Assembly (NCBI GenBank): GCA_035626515.1
Contig: DASPNM010000017.1
Coordinates: 105,369-169,368, forward strand
Reading direction: 5' to 3'
Length of the DNA: 64,000 bases
DNA from: DASPNM01 sp035626515
GTDB taxonomy: Bacteria > Bacteroidota > Bacteroidia > Chitinophagales > Chitinophagaceae
The translations under genes and the position numbers were made by a program. Positions 35,207 to 43,758 of the stretch are shown here, piece after piece. Numbering within the stretch: the stretch's first letter is position 1; the number at the start of each line of letters is the position of its first letter. A model generated the notes under the pieces. The model was not told the DNA's origin and ran no database searches. It was given only the letters and a program-made list of their open reading frames with translations.

Positions 35207-35785
35207 ATGGCCGAGCCTGCGCGCATCATCCATTCCGACCAGCGGTTTCTGAACGGTCTGCTGCAGAACGATGCCGCCGTTGTAAAAGAGATCTACGACC
35301 GGTTTTCCGCCCGGGTCCGCGCTTACGTTACGCAAAACAACGGATCGGAGGACGACGCTGCGGACATTTTCCAGGAGGCACTTATTGATATTTACCAACA
35401 AGCCCGCGACAAAGGGCTGCAGCTCACCTGCCCGTTCGAGGCATTCCTGCTTCTTGTATGTAAACGTAAATGGCTGAACGAGTTGAAAAAAAGAGGCCAG
35501 CGACGGGTAACATCCGATCCCGAAACCTTATCTATAGCGGGGGAGGATGCAGAGCAGCTCGCGGAACAGCTGCACCTCGAACAGAAAAGAGCCGATCTTT
35601 TCCTGCGGATGTTCCGGAAGCTCGGGAAAAAATGCCAGCAGATCATCGGTGTTTGCCTCAGCAGGCGACCGCAGGAGGAAGTGGCTGCGGAGCTGGGCCT
35701 GAGCTACGCTTACCTGCGGAAGAAAAAATCGGAATGCATGGCAACGCTGATTCAATCCATCCAGGCCGAACAAAACAACTCATGA
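35207..35785 (+). CDS. ECF-type sigma-70 family RNA polymerase sigma factor
   Basis: 192 residues with region 2 (VVKEIYDRFSARVRAYV, DAADIFQEALIDIYQQ, FEAFLLLVCKRKWLNELK) and region 4 (CQQIIGVCLSRRPQEEVAAELGLSYAYLRKKKSEC), no regions 1 or 3. Such alternative sigmas are usually held by a membrane anti-sigma encoded next door. Here the next gene starts inside its stop (ATGA overlap) and has the right build. Which promoters it reads is not visible. Confidence 0.88.
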   Translation: MAEPARIIHSDQRFLNGLLQNDAAVVKEIYDRFSARVRAYVTQNNGSEDDAADIFQEALIDIYQQARDKGLQLTCPFEAFLLLVCKRKWLNELKKRGQRRVTSDPETLSIAGEDAEQLAEQLHLEQKRADLFLRMFRKLGKKCQQIIGVCLSRRPQEEVAAELGLSYAYLRKKKSECMATLIQSIQAEQNNS

Positions 35786-36516
35786 AGGAATTCGACTACG
35801 ATATTATCTCCCGCTATGTGGATGAAGAAATGAGTCCGGCTGAACGAATGGACTTCGAACAGCAAATGCAACGTGAACCAGAGCTGAGAAAACAGGTTGA
35901 GCTCTATTTCGAAGTCACCAAGTCGTTGCAACGCCGGCTGCACCCGGCAAAAGAGGAAGCGGAGCTTCGCCGGACTCTTGAGCAGCTTCGTCCCCAATAT
36001 TTCCAAACCCGTTCACGGGTGGTTCCGATGGCCCCGCGAAAGAAATGGCTGATGGCAGTGGCCGCGACGGTGGTGTTTCTGCTCGCACTCACCATCTGGG
36101 CTCCGTGGAACCCCGACTTGTACCGAAAATATTCGGATGTCCGGATACCCGGCATTGAAGAGCGTGGCGCAGAGGAGGACAGCTTATTAAGACAGGCGGA
36201 AAAGGAGTTCAACGAAAAGCGGTTCGCGGAATCCATTCCCCTGTTCGAAACGTATCTGGCTGCCGAGCCGGATGACGCGTTTGTTCGATTTTATTATGGC
36301 ATTGCCCTCATGCAGTCGGGCCAAACTGGAAAATCCCGCCGCGAATTCGACACCCTCTTCACCGGCAATTCCGCTTTCCGTTACGAGGCCGCATTCTTCA
36401 TGGCCCTCAGTTACCTGAAGGAAAAAGACCGGGACCGCTGCCGGGAGTGGCTGCAGCGCATTCCCCCCGACGCGCCGAATTACCCGAAGGCGCAGGAATT
36501 GTTGAGAAAGGTTTAG
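35782..36516 (+). CDS. Candidate membrane anti-sigma factor with periplasmic TPR
   Basis: 244 residues from MKEFDYDIISRYVDEEMS. The cytosolic N terminus (YVDEEMSPAERMDFEQQM, then REPELRKQVELY) resembles the anti-sigma domain fold but without zinc ligands. One transmembrane helix near 89-107 (WLMAVAATVVFLLALTIW). The C-terminal part is TPR-like (KEFNEKRFAESIPLFETYLA, FRYEAAFFMALSYLKEK). Coupled to the sigma factor by a four-base overlap. Anti-sigma function is inferred from build and position, not from a named family. Confidence 0.72.
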   Translation: MKEFDYDIISRYVDEEMSPAERMDFEQQMQREPELRKQVELYFEVTKSLQRRLHPAKEEAELRRTLEQLRPQYFQTRSRVVPMAPRKKWLMAVAATVVFLLALTIWAPWNPDLYRKYSDVRIPGIEERGAEEDSLLRQAEKEFNEKRFAESIPLFETYLAAEPDDAFVRFYYGIALMQSGQTGKSRREFDTLFTGNSAFRYEAAFFMALSYLKEKDRDRCREWLQRIPPDAPNYPKAQELLRKV

Positions 36517-36629
36517 CGTTTAGAGTGGAGAGTTTAGAAGTTGCCAGTTGTTGAAAATGGTTGAATGTGGCTAAATGTGGCTGAATCCCGAACATCATCA
36601 CCCATCACTCAATACTCATTTCTCCCGCT

Positions 36630-36661
36630 ATAGACTTCCGACTACCGACAATCGACTCCTA
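36630..36661 (-). repeat. Heptamer repeat at the end of the HD-YitT gene
   Basis: On the reverse strand the HD-YitT stop (TAG) runs into GAGTCGATTGTCGGTAGTCG, degenerate heptamers of the same family. The whole gap 36517-36658 holds no gene; short A/T-rich words such as GGTTGAATGTGG repeat at 36560-36590. Confidence 0.6.
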
Positions 36662-38116
36662 ATGCTGCCGGCGCTTAATAATCCCTCCTGACGCTTCCCG
36701 GATCGTGTTGGCGAATACGAAAGCTTTGGGATCCACTTCCTGCACCAGGTTCTTCAGCTTGCGCAGCTCCAGCCGGGTGATCACTGTAAAAATGATGTCC
36801 ACCTCAGAACTTACGTCGAACTGGCCCGGTAAAAAACCACGTTCGCCTTTGTAGACGGTGATGCCGCGGCCGAGCTTGTTCACAAGCTGATATTTGATGG
36901 CTTCACTTTTTCCGGAAACAATCGTAACGCCGGTGTAAGCCTGCAGTCCTTCCACCACATAATCAATGCACCGCGTGGCGGTGAAATAAGTGAGTATCGA
37001 ATAGAGCGCGGTCTCGATGCCAAACATGAAACCCGCTACGGTGAAAATGATGATGTTGATGCCGAGAATAATTTCGGATATGGTGAAGGAAGTTCGCTTC
37101 AACGTGTACAGCGCCAGCACTTCGATCCCGTCCAGGGCCGCGCCGGTACGCATGATCAAACCCAGGCCGATGCCGAGAAAAGCGCCGCCGAACACAGAGA
37201 TGAGCAGGCGGTCGGCGGTGATCGCGTAATTGGGTATGAGCAACAGGCAAATTCCCAGCAGAATGACACTGATCAGCGTGCGGTAGGCGAAACGTTTGCC
37301 GACGCTAAACCAGCTGATGACAATCAGCGGGAGGTTGAGCAGCAGGATCACCAACCCCAAATTGAAATGATAAATCTCGTGCAAAAGAAGTGAAATGCCG
37401 GTGATGCCGCCGTCGAAAAAATGATTCGGAACGAGGAAGAGCTTCAGCGCCACGCCCGCCACCGTTACGCCGACCAGTGTCTGCAAAACATCACCCGTCC
37501 ATTGCAGCAGCTTTAGCTTTCGCGGGGGGTGCAGCCTCGATTCAATGCTCTTCTTCAGCTGCTGAAGAACTTTTTGCTTTCCCGGTTCCAGCAGCTTTTG
37601 CGCGGCAGCAGTGAAATATCGGTGTGAGGCCAGGAACTCCACCTGCATAATCTGCCATTCGGTTTCGGACCTGAGCACGCCCGCGTTTTTCAGCTCTTTA
37701 TAAAGGCGGGCCGCGTATTCCGAATATTCGGGTCGTCCGAGATACGAAAGGTCGGCGTCGGCCAGAATCCTGCCGAGCCGGGAAACCGGCGTCTGCGGAA
37801 GCCGGGTGGCCATGATCGCCTGGCAGATCTGTTCGATTTCACTCGAGGAATATTCAAAGTCGGGAAGATAATCGCGGGCGAGCACGCAGGATATCTCCTC
37901 GTGTCCTTCCGATTGCTGCAGGAAGCCCGCATCGTGAAAGAGTGCAGCGGTTTTCAATAAAACCACATCATCTCCAATCAACCCTTCCTCTTTTCCCAGT
38001 TCTTCGGCCGCCGCAATCACGTAACGGGTGTGTTCTGCGGTGTGGTAAACCAGCAAAGCCGGAAGCTCCGTCTCAAGCTTCGCCATCAAAAAACTGTATG
38101 CCTGTTCGTACCGCAT
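36659..38116 (-). CDS. HD-phosphohydrolase domain fused to a YitT membrane protein
   Basis: 485 residues. Residues 1-200 form an HD domain with a full metal set: His25/His29 (YHTAEHT), His61-Asp62 (LFHDAGF), His72 and Asp122 (ADADLSYLG). From about 208 a six-helix YitT-type membrane region follows (FFDGGITGISLLLHE is the family word), then a DUF2179-like cytosolic domain (VTIVSGKSEAIKYQLVNK, GERGFLPGQ). HD domains hydrolyse phosphoesters, often cyclic nucleotides. It starts 9 bp downstream of a receiver-adenylate cyclase, so it may degrade or sense the nucleotide made there. That link is inference. Confidence 0.85.
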   Translation of the reverse strand: MRYEQAYSFLMAKLETELPALLVYHTAEHTRYVIAAAEELGKEEGLIGDDVVLLKTAALFHDAGFLQQSEGHEEISCVLARDYLPDFEYSSSEIEQICQAIMATRLPQTPVSRLGRILADADLSYLGRPEYSEYAARLYKELKNAGVLRSETEWQIMQVEFLASHRYFTAAAQKLLEPGKQKVLQQLKKSIESRLHPPRKLKLLQWTGDVLQTLVGVTVAGVALKLFLVPNHFFDGGITGISLLLHEIYHFNLGLVILLLNLPLIVISWFSVGKRFAYRTLISVILLGICLLLIPNYAITADRLLISVFGGAFLGIGLGLIMRTGAALDGIEVLALYTLKRTSFTISEIILGINIIIFTVAGFMFGIETALYSILTYFTATRCIDYVVEGLQAYTGVTIVSGKSEAIKYQLVNKLGRGITVYKGERGFLPGQFDVSSEVDIIFTVITRLELRKLKNLVQEVDPKAFVFANTIREASGGIIKRRQH

Positions 38117-38125
38117 TTTTTGTGT

Positions 38126-39166
38126 TTAGTCGAGCACGTCGTAGACCACTACCGGCTGCTGCTTGTTCTTGAGATTCACCTCTCCTACCCGCCGGCAGTT
38201 GAATGATTCCTTTACTTTCTCATAGGAGGCTTCCGTGATCAGGATCTGGCCCTCGGCGGCTACCGCCTGCAGCCTCTGCGCGGTATTGACTGTATCCCCG
38301 ATCACCGTGTAATCAAGGCGGCGCAGGCTGGCGGAGCCGATGTTTCCGGAAATCATTTCGCCGCTGTTGATGCCGATCGCCACCTGCGGAGTAAAGCCCA
38401 CCGCTCCTTCCTGCCGCGGGAGCTCGTCAATTTTTCTGCGAACGGCGAGCGCGGAATCAATAGCGCGGTCCAAATGAAATTCTCCGCGAAAAACCGCCAT
38501 GATCGCGTCGCCGATGAATTTGTCCACGTACCCGCCCTGGGCAAGTATCTCCTTTACCATGACGTCGAAATAATTATTGAGCAGTCCCACCACCACATCC
38601 GGAAGCTCATTTTCGCTGATCGTGGTAAAGCCGCAGATGTCGAAGAATGCAACCGATGCTTCAACGGTCTCGTTTTCCAGGAGGGAGGACTCGAACTGCC
38701 GGCTCCCCATGAATTTCAGCACCGTTTCGTCCACGTACATTTTGAGAATATTGTTCTCTTTGATCGCTTCCATTGTCCCGCGGAGCTGGTTTACATATCC
38801 AAGTGTTTTCTCGATGGTGATCTCCAGGTCCTCGAAGTCAACCGGCTTCGTCACGAAATCGAAAGCCCCCCGGTTCATTGCAGTGCGAATGTTCTCCATA
38901 TCGCCATACGCCGACACAATGACTGATTTGTAAAGGCCGTTCTGCTCGCTGATTTTTGAAAGCAGCGTAAGCCCGTCCATCTCGGGCATGTTGATATCGG
39001 TCAGGATCACGTCAATATCCCGATGCTGCTGCAGCTGTTCAAGCGCAGCGAGCCCGTTGCCGGCGAACACGAACTCGTATTTGTGCTCGCGGATCTTTTG
39101 CCGGAACTTTTGCTTGATCAGCACTTCCAGGTCCGCCTCGTCATCCACTACCAGGATCTTCGCCAT
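38126..39166 (-). CDS. Receiver-adenylate cyclase (class III, Lys/Thr type)
   Basis: 346 residues. Residues 1-120 are a response-regulator receiver (phospho-acceptor Asp57 in ILTDINMPEMDG, Lys107). The class III cyclase domain (165-340) has both metal aspartates (Asp176 in FFDICGFT, Asp220 in KFIGDAIMAVF), purine-selecting Lys216 and Thr287 (YTVIGDTVN), and transition-state Asn294 and Arg298, so it should make cAMP. A Lys/Thr pair is the form found in bicarbonate-stimulated class IIIb cyclases. Output is gated by phosphorylation, and the neighbouring kinases are likely donors. It overlaps the upstream receiver gene by 26 bp. Confidence 0.9.
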   Translation of the reverse strand: MAKILVVDDEADLEVLIKQKFRQKIREHKYEFVFAGNGLAALEQLQQHRDIDVILTDINMPEMDGLTLLSKISEQNGLYKSVIVSAYGDMENIRTAMNRGAFDFVTKPVDFEDLEITIEKTLGYVNQLRGTMEAIKENNILKMYVDETVLKFMGSRQFESSLLENETVEASVAFFDICGFTTISENELPDVVVGLLNNYFDVMVKEILAQGGYVDKFIGDAIMAVFRGEFHLDRAIDSALAVRRKIDELPRQEGAVGFTPQVAIGINSGEMISGNIGSASLRRLDYTVIGDTVNTAQRLQAVAAEGQILITEASYEKVKESFNCRRVGEVNLKNKQQPVVVYDVLD

Positions 39167-39539
39167 CAGGTATTGATTTAAGTTTCTCTTTCAATAGGGA
39201 AAAATCGAGCGGCTTGGTCAGGAAATCATCCGCTCCCAGCCGCATTGCTGCCTGGTAATTCTCCGCGTCGCCATAGGCTGTGATCATCATCACCACCGGC
39301 GGGGGTTGGTGACGCTTCTCCTTGATGAGCCGCAGCAGCTCCAGGCCGCTCATACCCGGCATGTTGATGTCGGAAAGAATGAGCACGGCCTCGTGATCCA
39401 TGTGATTGAGGTAGTGCAGCGCATCTTCCCCGCTGTAAGCAAAAGCGAATTCCATCTGCCCGCTCTGAATCTCTTTTCGGAAACGCTGCTCGAACAGCAG
39501 CTGCACATCCTTTTCGTCATCAACCACCAGGATCTTCAT
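39141..39539 (-). CDS. Single-domain response regulator (receiver only)
   Basis: 132 residues, CheY-like: acidic pocket DDE at 7-9, phospho-acceptor Asp57 (LILSDINMPGMSG), conserved Thr in MITAYGD and Lys near 106 (FLTKPLDF). No output domain, so it should act as a phosphate shuttle or sink between kinases and the receiver-cyclase. It overlaps the histidine kinase stop by four bases and the cyclase start by 26 bp. Confidence 0.92.
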   Translation of the reverse strand: MKILVVDDEKDVQLLFEQRFRKEIQSGQMEFAFAYSGEDALHYLNHMDHEAVLILSDINMPGMSGLELLRLIKEKRHQPPPVVMMITAYGDAENYQAAMRLGADDFLTKPLDFSLLKEKLKSIPDGEDPGSG

Positions 39540-41752
39540 GATTTTTCGTTTGGGTTTTCATTATCGGTGTGGTTTGTGTACGGGAGGTCTATATTGAATT
39601 CCGCGTACTCACCTTCTTTCGTTTCGACTGCGAGGCGACCACCATGTCCTTTGGTAATGATGTCGTAGCTGAGGCTCAGGCCGAGCCCGGTACCCTGCCC
39701 GGTGGGCTTCGTGCTGAAGAAAGGGTGAAAGATCTTATCGAGCAATTTCTGCGGAATCCCGCTTCCGTTGTCCCTCACCCGGATCGACACCTTGTCGCCC
39801 AGCTTTCTCGTACTTACGCTCACCATTGGCTCGTAGCCGTCGGCAAGCACTTTTCGTTTCTCGTTCACAGAGTAAAATGCATTACTGATAAGGTTGAGCA
39901 GCACCCGGCCGATGTCCTGCCGCACCACGTTCAAATGGCCGATCGAGGGGTCGAACTGCGTTTCAAATTTTGCGCTGAAGCTTTTATCCTTTGCCCGCAA
40001 CCCGTGATACGCAAGGCGCAGGTACTCGTCGGCGACGGCGTTGATATCCGTTGGTTCCTTTTTCCCGGTGCCGGCACGCGAGTGCTGCAGCATGCTCTTG
40101 ACGATGGCGTCGGCGCGCTTTCCGTGGAAAACAATTTTCTCTTCATTGTCACGGATGTTCGCTGCAATCCGCTTCGCGCCGGCCACATTGCCCGCGTCGA
40201 GCTCCTGGTTCATTTCCGAGATAAGTTCCCGGTTTACCTCCGAAAAGTTATTGACGAAATTGAGAGGGTTCTGAATTTCATGGGCGATGCCGGCCGTAAG
40301 TTCTCCCAGCGACGCCATCTTTTCCGAATGAACGAGCTGCGCCTGCGTACTTCTGAGATCTGCGAGCGATTTTCTCAATGCGGCGGTTCGCTCCTCCACC
40401 TGCTGCTCAAGTAAATGCTTCTGCTGGCTCATGATCTCCGATTTTTCCTTTTCCCGGTCCAGGGCCTGCTGTATGTATTCCTTACGCAAATGCGCGTAAC
40501 GCTGGAGCAGGATCCAGGTGAACAGAATGGCAAACCAGGCGACGCAAAACATTTCAATGACCATGGTATTGGGTACCAACCAGGCAAGCCAGGCCGGGAC
40601 CGGCAGTTCGCGAGCCTGCAGAAATTCAAGAAGGCCTTCGAAAAAATAGATAACGCTCCAAACGATAAGTGCAGGGATTGCCGCTACAGCTGACAAGCTT
40701 CCCTGGCGGTGGGTTTCTTTGCGGAGAAAGATGAAGCTGTAAAGCAAACCACCGTTAAGCAATAAAAAGAAAAGAAAATGGTATGCCAGCCTTGCAAAAG
40801 GCGCCACGGTTTCACTAAAGACCTGCGTGGAAAAAAAGAAATTGAAAAATGCAACCGCAATCATCAGGGCAAGTGACAGAATTAAGGTTTTATCCCACCG
40901 CGGATACCATTTCCTCGTATTGAGGAAGTGCCGCGAAAACTGAATCAGTGCCACAAAAAAGAGTGCGTGATTGAACACGAGGCCAAAATGTTCACGAAGA
41001 ACAGGTGTTTCGCGAAAAGTGATCGTGGAATTCGAAGTGAAATACCAGGTTCCTTCAAACAGTAGCAGGAGAGCCATGTAGAAATACACCCTGTCCCGAT
41101 CAATGAGAAAAAAGAAAAGGTTGAAAAAAAATGCGAAGAACACGATGCCCGCAATCAACCAGTTGCGCACGTCGCCAACAAACCATTTTTCCTGCACATG
41201 GATTTCCTCGAAAAAGCGGTCCACGGGTGTAAACCCGATCGACACCTCCGGTGCCGCATCCGACCATCTTGAATAAAGCTTTTTATAAATGGTCACCTGC
41301 TCACCGGGCTGCAGCGTGATGGGCACTGCAGCCTGCCTGGGATATCCATCCCGCTTACTAAACGGAACAAAGCTGCCACTTACCAATGTGACTTTTTCAT
41401 GCGCACGGAAAACGTGCAGCTCGTAGCGATCCACGGCGGGCTGATTGCGGAAAACCAGCCGAAACTCCTTGTTGGTTGCATTGCGAAGCCGCAGGCGCTG
41501 CCAGAACTGATGCAGTCCGGAAAAGTTGATTCCTTCCCCGCGGTAAAAACTGAAACGTGCTGAAAATTCGGGCTTGGACACGTCGCCGATCTCGTACTTC
41601 GCGCCGCTGTCAATAAAAACCTGCCAGTAGCTCTCCGGAATGCGCGCCACGGCGCTGTCTGTCCGGATCTCATAAACAGGTGGCAAATCCGGCTGGGCGA
41701 ACACCCCGGTCAGGGAACAACAATACAAGAGCAGCATCCATGTTTTTCTCAT
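39536..41752 (-). CDS. Histidine kinase with 7TM-DISM sensor
   Basis: 738 residues. Signal peptide (CCSLTGVFAQ), an extracytoplasmic DISMED2-type beta domain (about 25-180), seven transmembrane helices (about 185-400), a coiled coil, then the HisKA H-box (LGELTAGIAHEIQNPLNFV, His near 489) and HATPase (N box LLNLISNAFYSV, DNGSGIP, TGQGTGLGLSLSYD). The 7TM-DISM build is thought to sense carbohydrate or other small ligands. The stop overlaps the receiver gene by four bases. Confidence 0.92.
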   Translation of the reverse strand: MRKTWMLLLYCCSLTGVFAQPDLPPVYEIRTDSAVARIPESYWQVFIDSGAKYEIGDVSKPEFSARFSFYRGEGINFSGLHQFWQRLRLRNATNKEFRLVFRNQPAVDRYELHVFRAHEKVTLVSGSFVPFSKRDGYPRQAAVPITLQPGEQVTIYKKLYSRWSDAAPEVSIGFTPVDRFFEEIHVQEKWFVGDVRNWLIAGIVFFAFFFNLFFFLIDRDRVYFYMALLLLFEGTWYFTSNSTITFRETPVLREHFGLVFNHALFFVALIQFSRHFLNTRKWYPRWDKTLILSLALMIAVAFFNFFFSTQVFSETVAPFARLAYHFLFFLLLNGGLLYSFIFLRKETHRQGSLSAVAAIPALIVWSVIYFFEGLLEFLQARELPVPAWLAWLVPNTMVIEMFCVAWFAILFTWILLQRYAHLRKEYIQQALDREKEKSEIMSQQKHLLEQQVEERTAALRKSLADLRSTQAQLVHSEKMASLGELTAGIAHEIQNPLNFVNNFSEVNRELISEMNQELDAGNVAGAKRIAANIRDNEEKIVFHGKRADAIVKSMLQHSRAGTGKKEPTDINAVADEYLRLAYHGLRAKDKSFSAKFETQFDPSIGHLNVVRQDIGRVLLNLISNAFYSVNEKRKVLADGYEPMVSVSTRKLGDKVSIRVRDNGSGIPQKLLDKIFHPFFSTKPTGQGTGLGLSLSYDIITKGHGGRLAVETKEGEYAEFNIDLPYTNHTDNENPNEKS

Positions 41753-41796
41753 GCGCGTCGTTGTGGTTTGTTATCTCTTTCCAATGATACTATTTT

Positions 41797-43758
41797 TTAA
41801 GCAATGGAAGCTGCCGTCGAAGCGGGCAGGCTGATCAGGAAGGAGGTGCCATTTCCTTCTGAAGTTTCCACGGTAAGCTCTCCCGAATGCGCCCGGGTCA
41901 CGATATCGTAACTTAAGCTGAGCCCGAGTCCGGTTCCCTCTCCCGTGGGTTTGGTGGTAAAGAACGGTTGAAAAATCTTCGGGCGCGCCTCCGGCGGGAT
42001 CCCGTTCCCGTTGTCCTGAATGCGCACCAGCACTCTATTGCCTGTTCGGCGCGTGCTCACCGTAACGAGGGGTTCATATCCTTCCGGAATCATTCGCTTT
42101 TTCTCAGCCACGGCATAAAACGCGTTGTTCGCCAGGTTCAAGATCACTCGCCCAAACTCGCCGGGGATGAGGTGCAGTTTGCCAACTGCAGTGTCGAGCA
42201 CGGTCTCGAATTTGGCATTGAACGATTTGTCCTTTGCACGGTGACCGTGATAAGCCAGCCGTACGTACTCATCCACCAGCGCATTCAGATCGGTTGCCTC
42301 TTTCTGCTTGCCGGCCTTCCGTGAATGCTGCAGCATGTTCTTCACGATGCCGTCGGCGCGCTTACCGTGAAAAAGAATTTTCTCCTCGTTGTCCTTTATG
42401 TTCTTCGAAAGGGCACGAACCCGTTCCAGGTCGCCCGCTTCTACCGCTTCTTCCAGTTCCAGTGCCAGTTCCCGATTCAGGTCGGAAAAATTATTGACGA
42501 AATTCAGAGGATTTTGGATTTCGTGGGCGATTCCGGCAGTAAGCTCCCCCAAAGAGGCCATTTTTTCAGAATGGATGAGCTGCTGTTGTGCCGCTTTCAG
42601 TTCGCCATAAGCTTTTTCGACACGCACCCGCGCCTGGTGCTTCTGCCGGTTGCTCCGATACAGAATCACGGCGATGGTGAGGATCACGAGGATTCCCGCA
42701 AAAAGGGCCCACTGGCGCTGCCGGTTTTGATCCGCAATGCGCTGTGCTTCCAGCCCCGCCTGCCGCTCCCGCTCGCGCATGGTTGCCGCCTGAAGTTGCT
42801 GCACTTTTTTCACTCCGTAAAGGCTGTCACGCACGGCCGCGGCAATTTGATAGTAACGGACAGCGGCTGCCGGATCTTTTTCCGCATGCAGTTCCGCCAA
42901 AAGGTCGGCGGCTGCCAGGATGCGATTGCGGTAAGAAAGCGCCTGCCCGTAATCCAATCCTTTCTTTGCATAAAATACCGCGGAATCGAATTGCCCCGCC
43001 TGCCGGAATGCAGCGGCCATCGCATTGCAGGTGGTGGCCGACTCCCTGATCTCATTTGCATTTTCCGAAAACCGCAGGCTTTCCCGGTAAAGACCGAGTG
43101 CCTCATTCAATTTGCCCCGTTGCATGGCAATCATTCCGCGCAGGCGGCGGGTAAGTATGATCCAGGAAGGATCGCCAACGGTTTTCTGTTCCAGGGATTG
43201 CAGCCGGGCTTCCGCCTGTTCGAGGCGGCCTGAAACCACCTCGACATCGGCTAAAAAATAATTCACCACCACCCACTGAAATAAATTAAAGTGAGATTTC
43301 AACAATTCTTCAGCTTTGTTGAGGTAGAGCACTCCCTTGGTCTGATCACCCACGTTGAGGTAAACAATAGCTACCCGTACCAACCCGAAAACATGTTCGA
43401 ACGGCAGCCTCTCCTGCTCGGCAAGTCGCAGCGCTGCCAGTCCGAAATTCAAAGCCTGCGGCAGATCTCCTTTTTCGCGATGCAGCACCGAAAGTGCCGA
43501 AAGCGCCCGCGCTTCCGCCCTGGCGTACCGCGTGGCGCGCGCTTCCTGCAGGGATTCGGTTGCCAGTAACAACGATGTGTCCGGATGATTCGAGCGGTAT
43601 GCTTCCGCAAGCCTGGCCTTAAGCAGCGCACGCGCCGTGTCGGTTTTTGCCGCCTGCAACGCGCGCAGCAGATGGCTGACATCGCTGAAGGATTCATCCT
43701 GCGCGCGAATTTGCTGGCAAAGGCAGAACAAAATCAGCGCTGCAAGAACATTTCTCAT
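41797..43758 (-). CDS. Histidine kinase with secreted TPR sensor
   Basis: 653 residues. Signal peptide (LILFCLCQQIRAQ), periplasmic TPR repeats (about 25-320; KGDLPQALNFGLAALRLAEQ), one transmembrane helix (WALFAGILVILTIAVILY), coiled coil, H-box His near 411 and HATPase (DNGNGIPPEARPKIF). Kinase core closely matches the neighbouring kinases. Start overlaps the stop of the next upstream kinase gene by four bases. Confidence 0.92.
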   Translation of the reverse strand: MRNVLAALILFCLCQQIRAQDESFSDVSHLLRALQAAKTDTARALLKARLAEAYRSNHPDTSLLLATESLQEARATRYARAEARALSALSVLHREKGDLPQALNFGLAALRLAEQERLPFEHVFGLVRVAIVYLNVGDQTKGVLYLNKAEELLKSHFNLFQWVVVNYFLADVEVVSGRLEQAEARLQSLEQKTVGDPSWIILTRRLRGMIAMQRGKLNEALGLYRESLRFSENANEIRESATTCNAMAAAFRQAGQFDSAVFYAKKGLDYGQALSYRNRILAAADLLAELHAEKDPAAAVRYYQIAAAVRDSLYGVKKVQQLQAATMRERERQAGLEAQRIADQNRQRQWALFAGILVILTIAVILYRSNRQKHQARVRVEKAYGELKAAQQQLIHSEKMASLGELTAGIAHEIQNPLNFVNNFSDLNRELALELEEAVEAGDLERVRALSKNIKDNEEKILFHGKRADGIVKNMLQHSRKAGKQKEATDLNALVDEYVRLAYHGHRAKDKSFNAKFETVLDTAVGKLHLIPGEFGRVILNLANNAFYAVAEKKRMIPEGYEPLVTVSTRRTGNRVLVRIQDNGNGIPPEARPKIFQPFFTTKPTGEGTGLGLSLSYDIVTRAHSGELTVETSEGNGTSFLISLPASTAASIA

